9,974 bases of DNA, taken from the NCBI GenBank assembly GCA_039808325.1, contig JBDHSU010000140.1:1-9974 (forward strand). The letters run 5' to 3'. Made by a program: the position numbers and the translations under genes. Source of the stretch: JAFKKS01 sp039808325. Its GTDB lineage: Bacteria > Pseudomonadota > Alphaproteobacteria > Rhizobiales > Xanthobacteraceae. Shown here in pieces: positions 1-6,193 of this stretch. Position 1 is the stretch's first letter; each line of letters starts with the position of its first letter. Below the pieces are notes generated by a model. It searched no databases, had not been told where the DNA came from, and saw only the letters and a list, made by a program, of their open reading frames with translations.

Positions 1-548
1 AAGCGGCAAGGCTCCCCTTGCCCATCGGCATCCTCGCGAACATCGAAACGCCGAAGAGCGTGCGGCTCGCCGCCGAGATCGCGACGGCGGACACGCGCGT
101 CTGCGGGCTACAGATCGGCTATGCCGATCTCTTCGAGCCCTTCGGCATCGACCGCCGCGACGAGGCCGCGCTCGCGCATATACGCATGACCGTGCGGCTT
201 GCCGCCGCCGAGGCGGGCGTTCCGGCCTATGACGGCGCCTTCGCGGGCGTGAACGATCCCGACCGGTTCCGCGCCGAATGCGAGGCCGTGCGCGCCCTCG
301 GCTTCGCCGGGAAAAGCTGCATTCATCCCTCGCAGGTGCCGATCGCGAACGCCGCGTTCGCGCCGGCCGCCGCCGAGGTTGAAAAGGCGCGACGCATCGT
401 CGCCGCGGCCGCGGCGGCGGAAGAAAACGGTATCGGCGCGTTTCTCGTCGACGGACAGATGATCGACGCTCCCTTCCTCGCGCGAGCCCGCGCAGTCGCC
501 GCCTGGGCGGACGAACGCGCGGTGCGCGTGAACGAGGCCTCGGCGTGA
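1..548 (+). CDS. HpcH/HpaI aldolase / CitE-like CoA-ester lyase, 3' part
   Basis: This is the C-terminal 181 residues of a protein whose 5' end lies before the window; the frame is open from base 3, so the TTG at 18 is not the real start. Family hallmarks are IETPKSV near the start of the visible part, GYADLFEPFG, GKSCIHPSQV (the KxxIHPxQ signature of the CitE/HpcH superfamily) and VDGQMIDAPFLARA at the C-terminus. Members are Mg-dependent TIM-barrel enzymes that cleave or form C-C bonds in acyl-CoA thioesters such as malyl-CoA, methylmalyl-CoA or citramalyl-CoA; some act as thioesterases. The C-terminus looks intact. The stop codon overlaps the start of the CoA-transferase gene, so the two are translationally coupled and probably act on the same substrate. 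Which CoA ester is used cannot be read from this fragment. Family is near certain, substrate unknown. Confidence 0.9.
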   Translation, partial: AARLPLPIGILANIETPKSVRLAAEIATADTRVCGLQIGYADLFEPFGIDRRDEAALAHIRMTVRLAAAEAGVPAYDGAFAGVNDPDRFRAECEAVRALGFAGKSCIHPSQVPIANAAFAPAAAEVEKARRIVAAAAAAEENGIGAFLVDGQMIDAPFLARARAVAAWADERAVRVNEASA

Positions 549-1774
549 CGCAATACACACGCAAGACTTTCGATCCGCAGGCGAAGGGCGCGCTCGACGG
601 CGTGCGTGTCGTCGATCTCTCCCGCCTTGTCGCCGGCAACGTGCTGACCAAGGTTCTCGCCGACCACGGCGCCGAGGTGATCAAGATCGAGCCGCCGGAA
701 GGCGACACGCTGCGCGCCTGGCGCGTGAAGGGCGTCTCGACCACATGGAAGACGTGGTGCCGGAACAAGAAAAGCGTCTGCCTGCAATTGCGCGCGCCGG
801 AGGCGCAGGAGATCGTGCGCAAGCTTGCGCGCGATGCCGCGATCTTCGTCGAAAGCTTTCGCCCCGGGGTGATCGAAGCAATGGGGCTCGCGCCGGAGAC
901 GCTTCTCGCCGCGAATCCCAAGCTCGTGATCGTGCGCGTGTCAGGCTGGGGGCAGACGGGTCCGTATCGTCATAAACCGGGCTTCGGCACGCTGGTCGAA
1001 GGCTACTCCGGCTTCGCCGCGATCAACGGCTATGCCGACCGCGCGCCAGTCCTTCCGCCGATGTTCATGGGCGACGCCTATGCGGGGCTTTATGGCGCGG
1101 CGGCAACGATGATCGCGCTGCGCGCCGCCGAGGGCGAGTTCGGTCAAGGCCAGGTGCTCGACGTTTCGCTGTTCGACCCGATGCTGGCCGTGCTCGAGCC
1201 GCAGATCGCCAACTATCGCCTGACCGGCGAGGTCAAGCCGCGCACCGGCAGCCGCAGCACCAATACCGCGCCGCGCAACGCCTATCCGACGAAAGACGGC
1301 GGCTGGGTCTGCCTGTCGGCCTCGACGCAAGGCATGACCGAAAAACTGCTCAGGAGCATCGGCCGCCCTGAACTCATCGACGATCCGCGATTTCGCACCA
1401 ATGCCGATCGCCTCAACAATATCGAAGCCATCGACGCCATCGTCGCGGACTTCATCGCCGCGAGAACGACGGCGGAGAATCTCGCCCACTTCGACAAGGC
1501 CGGCGTCACGATCGGCCCCATCATGGATGCCGCGGGTCTCGCCCAGGATGACTATGTCGCCGCGCGTGAATCGATGATCGAGGTGCCCGACGCGGACATC
1601 GGATGGCTGCCGATGCACGGAGCGGTGCCGCGGCTTTCCGGCACACCGGGAATCCTCGCTCGCCCTGCCCCCAGGCTCGGGGAGCACAACAGCGAGATTC
1701 TGGCGCGCATCATGTCCGAGGACTCGCGGCACGCGCTGGAAGCCCAAGGCATCATCCGGACCGGCCAGACCTAG
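545..1774 (+). CDS. Family III (CaiB/BaiF) CoA-transferase
   Basis: A 409-residue protein of the usual length for class III CoA-transferases, which move CoA between carboxylic acids through an aspartyl-CoA anhydride. The N-terminus shows the nucleotide/CoA-binding start of the family (LDGVRVVDLSRLVAGN, about residues 17-32, then GAEVIKIEPPEGD, 42-54). FVESFRPGV (101-109) and SGWGQTGPY (133-141) follow. Asp177 in MFMGDAYAG fits the position of the catalytic aspartate. The GTG start at 545 is supported by GAGG at 534-537, seven bases upstream, and by the 4-bp GTGA overlap with the CitE-like gene. The pairing suggests CoA activation of a hydroxy-dicarboxylic acid followed by lyase cleavage, as in itaconate/citramalate or malate pathways, but that is inference. 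The TAG stop is formed by the left edge of an intergenic repeat. Related annotations would be formyl-CoA transferase, carnitine CoA-transferase or alpha-methylacyl-CoA racemase; the exact acid cannot be named. Confidence 0.93.
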   Translation: MTQYTRKTFDPQAKGALDGVRVVDLSRLVAGNVLTKVLADHGAEVIKIEPPEGDTLRAWRVKGVSTTWKTWCRNKKSVCLQLRAPEAQEIVRKLARDAAIFVESFRPGVIEAMGLAPETLLAANPKLVIVRVSGWGQTGPYRHKPGFGTLVEGYSGFAAINGYADRAPVLPPMFMGDAYAGLYGAAATMIALRAAEGEFGQGQVLDVSLFDPMLAVLEPQIANYRLTGEVKPRTGSRSTNTAPRNAYPTKDGGWVCLSASTQGMTEKLLRSIGRPELIDDPRFRTNADRLNNIEAIDAIVADFIAARTTAENLAHFDKAGVTIGPIMDAAGLAQDDYVAARESMIEVPDADIGWLPMHGAVPRLSGTPGILARPAPRLGEHNSEILARIMSEDSRHALEAQGIIRTGQT

Positions 1775-1888
1775 AGCGGGATGAGGAAAAGTGTGGAGCG
1801 GTTTTCCGCCCGCATCCCGCTCTAAGTTATTAAAATCGATCACGTTCATGATTTTGGATCGATTCGATCCAAAATCATCGCGATCTAG
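1771..1888. repeat. 118-bp bipartite palindromic repeat, copy 1
   Basis: The element is bounded by CTAG at both ends and contains two hairpins. Hairpin A has perfect 12-bp arms at 1772-1783 and 1813-1824 (TAGAGCGGGATG and its complement), with a GGAAAA/TTTTCC inner pairing. Hairpin B has perfect 15-bp arms at 1848-1862 and 1864-1878 (ATGATTTTGGATCGA) separated by one base, inside a GATCACG/CGCGATC outer pairing that has one mismatch. A second copy lies at 8102-8217 with about 92% identity. The left edge supplies the TAG stop of the CoA-transferase gene. It carries no ORF of its own. It resembles the REP/MITE-like dispersed intergenic repeats I recall from Hyphomicrobiales genomes; the family name is not assigned here. 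Confidence 0.9.
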
Positions 1889-1918
1889 GGCCTGATCCAA
1901 CGGCGTTGAATCAGACCC
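1888..1918. repeat. Small imperfect palindrome next to repeat copy 1
   Basis: An inverted repeat centred on base 1903: CTGATCCAACG pairs with CGTTGAATCAG with one mismatch, flanked by GGG and CCC that extend the stem. It starts at the last base of the 118-bp repeat. No second copy is visible in the window, so it may be an extra module of the same repeat island or unrelated. No T-run follows, so it does not look like a rho-independent terminator. Confidence 0.5.
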
Positions 1919-1937
1919 GTCGTTATCGTTTTGTTTG

Positions 1938-1983
1938 AGCATGATCTTCCGGAAAACCGGTTTCCACTTTTCGGGATCTTGCT
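1938..1983 (-). repeat. REP-like stem-loop related to hairpin A, inverted
   Basis: Outer arms AGCATGATC (1938-1946) and GATCTTGCT (1975-1983) pair with one mismatch, and CCGGAAAA (1949-1956) faces TTTTCGGG (1968-1975). Read on the minus strand, 1950-1972 gives GAAAAGTGG-AAACCGGTTTTCCG. This closely matches the hairpin A core at 1786-1808, which begins GAAAAGTGTGGAGCGG, and the copy at 8117-8138. It therefore looks like a relative of the same repeat in opposite orientation. A GAGCATGATC... motif of this kind is familiar to me from intergenic regions of Rhizobiales genomes (memory, not a search). Confidence 0.65.
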
Positions 1984-2172
1984 CGAGCAACCGGCATGCG
2001 GCCGCTCGCCGTTGCAGTGCGGCAACACCTGTCCGAAAGAGGGCGCCGCAACGGCAATGTGAACGCGCTCCAGGGTTGTTTGCGTGCGTTTTCTATGGCC
2101 ATCAATCCGATGGCTTGGGGACACGTCGCGTTCGGGGCGGATTCGTGGCTCGTCAACCTTTGGGGCTCTCTT
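1984..2172 (+). promoter_or_regulatory. Gene-free leader upstream of the L,D-transpeptidase gene
   Basis: About 190 bases follow the repeat island before the chosen ATG of the transpeptidase gene. The only structure I see is an 8-bp inverted repeat (GCCGTTGC at 2008-2015 and GCAACGGC at 2048-2055). I cannot identify a convincing -35/-10 pair. A promoter is expected here because the upstream gene is separated by repeats, but its position is not visible. The in-frame ATG at 1996 and others before 2173 would add a hydrophilic stretch ahead of the signal peptide and are not preferred. Confidence 0.3.
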
Positions 2173-2781
2173 ATGATTTTTCGTGCGGCTGGCGCGGTAC
2201 TTTTGGCAGGCGCGATGCTTGCCGGCTCGGTAACGGCTCATGCCGATCCCTCTTGGGATCGGGAGGGGCGTTTCACCGGAGGGGCGCCGAGTAGCCAACT
2301 CGGCAAATGGAACTTCCTCGGCATCGGCGGCGGGTCCGGCCCGATCGCGCGCCAGACGGTCGCGATCCAGACCAAGGAGGCACCGGGGACCATCATCGTC
2401 AACACCACCGAGCGGCGCTTGTATCTCGTCCTCGGGAACGGACAGGCGCTGCGCTACGGTATCGGTGTCGGCCGCGTCGGCTTCACCTGGGCGGGCGTGA
2501 AGCACGTCTCGGCGAAAAAGGAATGGCCGGGCTGGACGCCTCCGGCGCAAATGCTGAAGCGGCGCCCCGACCTGCCCCGCTTCATGAAGGGCGGCATCGA
2601 AAATCCGCTTGGCGCGCGCGCGATGTATCTCGGCTCGACGCTATACCGCATCCACGGCTCGAACGAGCCGGAAACGATCGGCCAGGCCGTATCGTCCGGC
2701 TGCTTCCGCATGACCAACCAGGACGTCATCGACCTCTATGATCGGGTGAAGGTCGGCGCCAAGGTCATCATTCTACGCTGA
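2173..2781 (+). CDS. Secreted L,D-transpeptidase (YkuD domain)
   Basis: A 202-residue exported protein that should catalyse 3-3 cross-links in peptidoglycan, or attach proteins to it, in the periplasm. Starting at ATG 2173 gives a clean Sec signal peptide: MIFRAAG, a hydrophobic core to about residue 21, and a likely AHA|D cut after residue 24. The reading frame is open upstream to ATG 1996, but that would bury the signal peptide behind about 59 residues, so the shorter form is chosen; a GGGG at 2162-2165 is a weak ribosome site. The YkuD domain spans about residues 72-202, with IIVNTTERRLYLVLGNG at its start and the catalytic segment HGSNEPETIG then SSGCFRM (His161, Cys177). Ser replaces the His of the common SHGC motif, a variant I recall from alphaproteobacterial members. 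The C-terminal DVIDLYDRVKVGAKVII is typical. Substrate and whether it is the main cross-linking enzyme are unknown. Confidence 0.92.
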   Translation: MIFRAAGAVLLAGAMLAGSVTAHADPSWDREGRFTGGAPSSQLGKWNFLGIGGGSGPIARQTVAIQTKEAPGTIIVNTTERRLYLVLGNGQALRYGIGVGRVGFTWAGVKHVSAKKEWPGWTPPAQMLKRRPDLPRFMKGGIENPLGARAMYLGSTLYRIHGSNEPETIGQAVSSGCFRMTNQDVIDLYDRVKVGAKVIILR

Positions 2782-2796
2782 ATGGACTGAATCCCG

Positions 2797-2832
2797 CGCA
2801 TCAGCGGCACTCCCAGGTGCGCCGCTGATGCG
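2797..2832. terminator. Hairpin between convergent genes
   Basis: Perfect 12-bp arms CGCATCAGCGGC (2797-2808) and GCCGCTGATGCG (2821-2832) enclose a 12-base loop. It lies between the stop of the L,D-transpeptidase gene (2781) and the stop of the convergent DUF971 gene (2839), where a shared terminator is expected. No T-run follows on either strand, so it is not a classical intrinsic terminator; it may act with Rho or protect 3' ends. Confidence 0.55.
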
Positions 2833-2838
2833 ATCGGC

Positions 2839-3222
2839 CTAACGCCCGGCAGGTTCCCGCGAAAGCCCCTGCGCCGCCAGCTCATCCAGATAGCCTTGCC
2901 AGCGGCGCGATTCCTCGCGGCCGAGTTCGCGCAGGTACGACCAGCTATAGATGCCGGTCGAATGCATGTCGTCGAAGCTGAGGCGCACGGCATAATTGCC
3001 GGTCGGGATGATCTCCAAAATCTCCACATCGCGCTTGCCGGGGACGGTCTTTCGCTCCGCCGGACTATGACCCTGGACCTCGGCGCTCGGGCTCATGACG
3101 CGCAGATATTCGGCGCGGAGCGCATAGCTTTCGCCACCCTCGAACGCCACCGAGAGCGTCTTGCGATCCTTCGCCAGTCTGATTTCAGTAGGCCAGGCCC
3201 CTGAAGCGGCGTCCGTTGCCAT
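2839..3222 (-). CDS. DUF971 (gamma-butyrobetaine hydroxylase-like N-terminal) protein
   Basis: A 127-residue stand-alone protein made almost wholly of the DUF971 domain. Visible family marks are WPTEIRL (10-16), LRAEYLRVMSPSAEVQGH (35-52) and the strong C-terminal motif GNYAVRLSFDDMHSTGIYSW followed by SYLREL (75-100). No membrane segment or signal peptide, so probably cytosolic. The ATG at 3222 is preceded on its strand by GAGGACGGAG, a usable ribosome site. The domain occurs at the N-terminus of gamma-butyrobetaine hydroxylase and at the C-terminus of the plant iron-sulfur carrier HCF101, where it accompanies an Mrp ATPase. That family knowledge makes a role near Fe-S protein assembly conceivable, and the divergent neighbour moaA is an Fe-S enzyme, but no activity can be assigned from sequence. 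Family call is firm, function unknown. Confidence 0.88.
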   Translation of the reverse strand: MATDAASGAWPTEIRLAKDRKTLSVAFEGGESYALRAEYLRVMSPSAEVQGHSPAERKTVPGKRDVEILEIIPTGNYAVRLSFDDMHSTGIYSWSYLRELGREESRRWQGYLDELAAQGLSREPAGR

Positions 3223-3397
3223 GCTCCGTCCTCATTCGTCGGCTCAGGGCCCAGCGATATAAGAGAGGCCGCCTCGCCGCAATGCTGGATCGGCTCTATG
3301 AGACAACATAACTATCTGAACCCCCTTTAATTTTTCCATTGCAGCTTTCATATTGCAGGAGCGGGGGTGCGAGCTTGGCCCGCTGAAAGATCAAGGA
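3223..3397. promoter_or_regulatory. Divergent promoter region, DUF971 gene / moaA
   Basis: These 175 bases separate two divergently read genes, so promoters for both must lie here unless moaA starts at the upstream TTG (3353). The part from about 3297 to 3352 is clearly richer in A and T than the surrounding genes, as expected for promoter DNA. I cannot fix a -35/-10 pair with good spacing on either strand, and I see no structure resembling a molybdenum-cofactor riboswitch. Confidence 0.4.
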
Positions 3398-4420
3398 ATG
3401 GACCCGATCGTAACGAGCAATCCGGCGCCGCTGATTGACCCTTTCGCGCGCGCGATCACCTATCTGCGGGTGTCGGTGACGGACCGCTGCGATTTCCGCT
3501 GCGTCTATTGCATGGCGGAAAACATGTCGTTCCTGCCCAAGCGCGACCTTCTGTCCCTCGAGGAACTCGACCGTCTTTGCAGCACGTTCGTCGCGCGCGG
3601 CGTGCGCAAGCTGCGCCTGACCGGCGGCGAGCCGCTCGTGCGGCGCGGCATCATGACCTTGTTCGAGTCTCTTTCGCGGCATCTGCGCAGTGGCGCCCTC
3701 GACGAATTGACCCTGACGACGAACGGTTCGCAACTCGCCAAATATGCGGCCGACCTCAAGGCGTGCGGCGTCGAGCGTATCAACGTCTCGCTCGACACGC
3801 TCGATCCGGACAAGTTCCGGGCCATCACGCGTTGGGGCGAATTGGGTAAGGTCCTGGCGGGCATCGAGGCCGCGCAAGCCGCCGACCTCAAGGTCAAGAT
3901 CAACACCGTCGCCTTGCGTGGGGTCAACGAGGATGAATTGCCGCGCCTGGCCGAATGGGCGCATGGCCGCGGCATGGATTTGACCTTGATCGAGGTCATG
4001 CCGCTCGGCGATGTGGGCGAAGCCCGGCTCGATCAGTATCTCCCGCTCTCGCTTGTGCGCGCGCAGTTTTCAGAGCGTTTCACGCTCGAGGATATCGACT
4101 ATCGCACCGGCGGGCCTGCCCGTTACGCGCGCCTGCGGGAAACCGGCGGACGGCTCGGATTCATCACGCCGCTGACGCATAATTTCTGTGAAAGCTGCAA
4201 TCGCGTACGCCTCACGTGCACCGGCACGTTGTATATGTGCCTCGGACAGGACGATGCCGCTGATTTGCGCACGCCGTTGCGCATGTCCGAGGGCAACGAC
4301 CTGCTCAACGCGGCGATCGATTCGGCGATCGCCCGTAAGCCCAAGGGCCACGATTTCGTCATCGACCGGCGCAGTCGGCGGCCCGCACTATCGCGCCATA
4401 TGAGTGTGACCGGCGGCTGA
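3398..4420 (+). CDS. moaA: GTP 3',8-cyclase MoaA (molybdenum cofactor biosynthesis)
   Basis: A 340-residue radical SAM enzyme that converts GTP to 3',8-cyclo-7,8-dihydro-GTP, the first committed step of molybdopterin synthesis, with MoaC acting next. The N-terminal radical SAM cluster motif is CDFRCVYC (Cys31, Cys35, Cys38: CX3CX2C) after the typical DPFARAITYLRVSVTDR. LTGGEPL (74-80) is the SAM-binding GGE motif. The second 4Fe-4S cluster, which holds GTP in MoaA, is supported by Cys264, Cys267 and Cys281 (CX2CX13C). The protein ends in the conserved Gly-Gly (339-340). The ATG at 3398 gives a normal N-terminus, but AAGGA touches it directly, so the start is uncertain; the frame is open back to TTG 3353, which would add 15 residues. 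Other moa or moe genes are not in the window. An active product implies molybdoenzymes elsewhere in the genome. Confidence 0.96.
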   Translation: MDPIVTSNPAPLIDPFARAITYLRVSVTDRCDFRCVYCMAENMSFLPKRDLLSLEELDRLCSTFVARGVRKLRLTGGEPLVRRGIMTLFESLSRHLRSGALDELTLTTNGSQLAKYAADLKACGVERINVSLDTLDPDKFRAITRWGELGKVLAGIEAAQAADLKVKINTVALRGVNEDELPRLAEWAHGRGMDLTLIEVMPLGDVGEARLDQYLPLSLVRAQFSERFTLEDIDYRTGGPARYARLRETGGRLGFITPLTHNFCESCNRVRLTCTGTLYMCLGQDDAADLRTPLRMSEGNDLLNAAIDSAIARKPKGHDFVIDRRSRRPALSRHMSVTGG

Positions 4421-4477
4421 TCCCGGCCGCTGCGCAACGGAGTTCGTTGCCGCACCGTTTCCCAAGGACCGCAACAG

Positions 4478-5377
4478 GTGGCGTTAGCACCGGCGAACCG
4501 CCGCGGCATCCTCGCACTCTTGACGGCGACAGCAGCGTTCTCCGCCAACGATGCCATCACGAAGTTCGTTGCGCGAGAATACCCTGTCGGTCAGGTCTTG
4601 TTCGTACGCGGCGTCATGACAACGGTGATGGTCGGCGCGCTGCTCATCGCGTGGGGCTATACCCGCGCATTGCGACGCGGCGCGAATGGTCTTGTTTGTG
4701 CACGCGCGGTGCTCGAAGCCCTGGCGGCGCTGCTTTTCACCTCGGCGGTCATTCATATGCCGCTCGCTTCGCTGTCGACCATCCTCCTGGTCTCGCCGCT
4801 GATCATCACGGCGCTATCCGTCATCTTCTATAAGGAGATCGTCGGTTGGCGGCGCTGGACGGCCATCGCCGTGGGCTTCATCGGCACCTTGTTCGTGGTC
4901 AAGCCGACGCCGAGCGCCTTCGACGCGTGGGCCCTTGTCGGGCTTGTCTGCGCGTTCATCTCGGCCTCGCGCGACACCCTCACGCGGCGCCTCGACCCCG
5001 GCATCCCGACGATCGTGATTTCGTTCATGTCCGCCGTATCGGTCACGATCGCGGGCGCCCTCCTTGGCCTGACGGAACAATGGCCGGCCATGCCCTCGAC
5101 CCCGCTGTCGCTTCTCGCGATCGCCGCAATCTTCCTCGCGACCGGAAATTTCTTCGTGGTCATGGCCTTCCGCGGCGTCACGGTCTCGCTCATCGCCCCG
5201 TTCCGCTACAGCGCGCTCCTCTGGGCCGGTCTCGCCGGCTACGTCGGTTTCAGTGAAATTCCCGACCGCTGGTCCCTCGCCGGCGCCCTCCTCATCGTCG
5301 GCAGCGGCGTCTACGCGCTCCACCGCGAGGCGGTGCGAGGTCAGGAGGTGACGAGCCGCGCCACCCCCGGCCGCTAA
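4478..5377 (+). CDS. EamA/DMT-superfamily permease
   Basis: A 299-residue inner-membrane protein with two EamA repeats (about residues 12-141 and 150-282) and about ten hydrophobic segments, the classic fold of the drug/metabolite transporter superfamily. Each repeat ends in a family-like segment: FYKEIVGWRRWTAIAVGFIG (117-136) and GFSEIPDRWSLAGALLIVGS (257-276). The segment SASRDTLTRRL (162-172) sits at the start of the second half, as in many exporters of this group. The GTG start at 4478 is supported by AAGGA at 4464-4468. It lies 57 bases after moaA on the same strand, with a short hairpin (GCAACG/CGTTGC, 4434-4450) in the gap, so co-transcription is possible, but nothing suggests a link to cofactor synthesis. 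The substrate cannot be predicted; members move amino acids, nucleosides, SAM or other metabolites. The C-terminal tail from residue 283 is cytosolic-like and charged. Confidence 0.9.
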   Translation: MALAPANRRGILALLTATAAFSANDAITKFVAREYPVGQVLFVRGVMTTVMVGALLIAWGYTRALRRGANGLVCARAVLEALAALLFTSAVIHMPLASLSTILLVSPLIITALSVIFYKEIVGWRRWTAIAVGFIGTLFVVKPTPSAFDAWALVGLVCAFISASRDTLTRRLDPGIPTIVISFMSAVSVTIAGALLGLTEQWPAMPSTPLSLLAIAAIFLATGNFFVVMAFRGVTVSLIAPFRYSALLWAGLAGYVGFSEIPDRWSLAGALLIVGSGVYALHREAVRGQEVTSRATPGR

Positions 5378-5446
5378 AGCTCAGTGCCTCAATCGGGGCG
5401 CGGAAGCGACAATCGGCGATCGCAACCGGGCAAACCTAAGTCCAGG

Positions 5447-5477
5447 TTGACGCCTCGCGCATTGTATGGGGTAAAAT
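5447..5477 (+). promoter_or_regulatory. Candidate promoter for dctQM
   Basis: TTGACG (5447-5452) and TAAAAT (5472-5477) each match five of six bases of the sigma-70-type -35 and -10 boxes, with a rather long spacer of 19 bases. Transcription would start near 5485 and give a leader of about 80 bases before the dctQ GTG. An inverted repeat AACCT-6-AGGTT (5433-5448) overlaps the -35 box and could bind a regulator, though arms of five bases can arise by chance. The rest of the 5378-5566 gap holds no other structure I can support. Confidence 0.4.
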
Positions 5478-5566
5478 AACCGAGAGGTTGGTTCGGAGGG
5501 GGCCAAAGCTCGACGCAAGCGTAATCCTAAAATTGCGCAGCGCCGGGCAACTTCAGCGGGGGAAGC

Positions 5567-6166
5567 GTGCAGGCACTTTTGGCTTTTAGCCGCGTCATCG
5601 ACGCAATTAATTTGCGTATCGGCAAGGTCTTGAGCTGGCTGATCCTTGCCGCGGTCATCGTGTCCGCGACCAACGCCGTCGTCCGCAAGCTGTTCGACAT
5701 GTCGTCGAACGCGTGGCTCGAATTGCAGTGGGTGCTGTTCGGGATCGTGTTCCTGATGTGCGCTCCCTGGACGCTGCTTGCGAACGAACACATCCGCATC
5801 GACATCGTCAACAACATGTTCCCGCAGCGGGTGCGAAACTGGATCGACGTCATCGGGCACGCGTTTTTTCTTATTCCGCTGTGCGTGATCATGCTGATCA
5901 CCTCGGCGCCGTTCTTCGAGCGCTCGTTCGAGATCAACGAGCAGTCGATGAATGCCGGCGGCCTGCCGCAATGGCCGGCCAAAGGCGTCGTGTTCCTGGG
6001 ATTCTTCTTCCTCCTGTTCCAGGGTATTTCCGAACTGATCAAACGCATCGCTGTGATGCGGGGCCTCATTCCCGATCCTTACGGCGCCGGCGGCGGGCAT
6101 CTTGCGTCCGCTGAGAGCGAAGTCGAGCGCCTGCTCGCCGACGCTCCGAAAACCGACATCCGCTGA
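5567..6166 (+). CDS. dctQ: TRAP transporter small permease (DctQ family)
   Basis: A 199-residue membrane protein with four hydrophobic segments at about 22-37, 50-72, 93-113 and 138-155, the normal DctQ layout. It forms the small membrane subunit of a tripartite ATP-independent periplasmic transporter, pairing with DctM and receiving substrate from a DctP-type binding protein. Family marks are SSNAWLELQWVLFGIVF (46-62), ANEHIRIDIVNNM (72-84) and the loop NEQSMNAGGLPQWPAKG (124-140) leading into the last helix. The GTG start at 5567 follows GGGGGAAG, a good ribosome site. dctM begins 27 bases after the stop, so the two form an operon. The sequence type resembles small subunits of COG4665, which go with COG4663 binding proteins, in agreement with the two dctP genes downstream. 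The last 35 residues are polar and probably cytosolic. Confidence 0.93.
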   Translation: MQALLAFSRVIDAINLRIGKVLSWLILAAVIVSATNAVVRKLFDMSSNAWLELQWVLFGIVFLMCAPWTLLANEHIRIDIVNNMFPQRVRNWIDVIGHAFFLIPLCVIMLITSAPFFERSFEINEQSMNAGGLPQWPAKGVVFLGFFFLLFQGISELIKRIAVMRGLIPDPYGAGGGHLASAESEVERLLADAPKTDIR

Positions 6167-6193
6167 CGCGCCGAGGACGGGGGAGAGACAACC

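Noticed and set aside
1771..1985. Insertion sequence or CRISPR-like array
   Set aside because: No transposase frame, no terminal inverted repeats of an IS, and no regularly spaced direct repeats; only palindromic intergenic elements.
941..1990. 349-codon minus-strand frame across the CoA-transferase gene and the repeat island
   Set aside because: Its upstream part is repeat sequence and the rest is the antisense of a clearly conserved enzyme; no family resemblance.
2008..2055. 8-bp inverted repeat in the leader of the L,D-transpeptidase gene
   Set aside because: Short arms with a 32-base gap in high-GC DNA can arise by chance; no T-run, no second copy.
1996..2172. N-terminal extension of the L,D-transpeptidase from ATG 1996
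   Set aside because: The extra 59 residues would precede a good signal peptide that begins at 2173; they look like translated leader DNA.
3223..3397. Possible molybdenum-cofactor riboswitch ahead of moaA
   Set aside because: The region is short and AT-rich and shows no set of conserved stems; nothing beyond gene context would support it.
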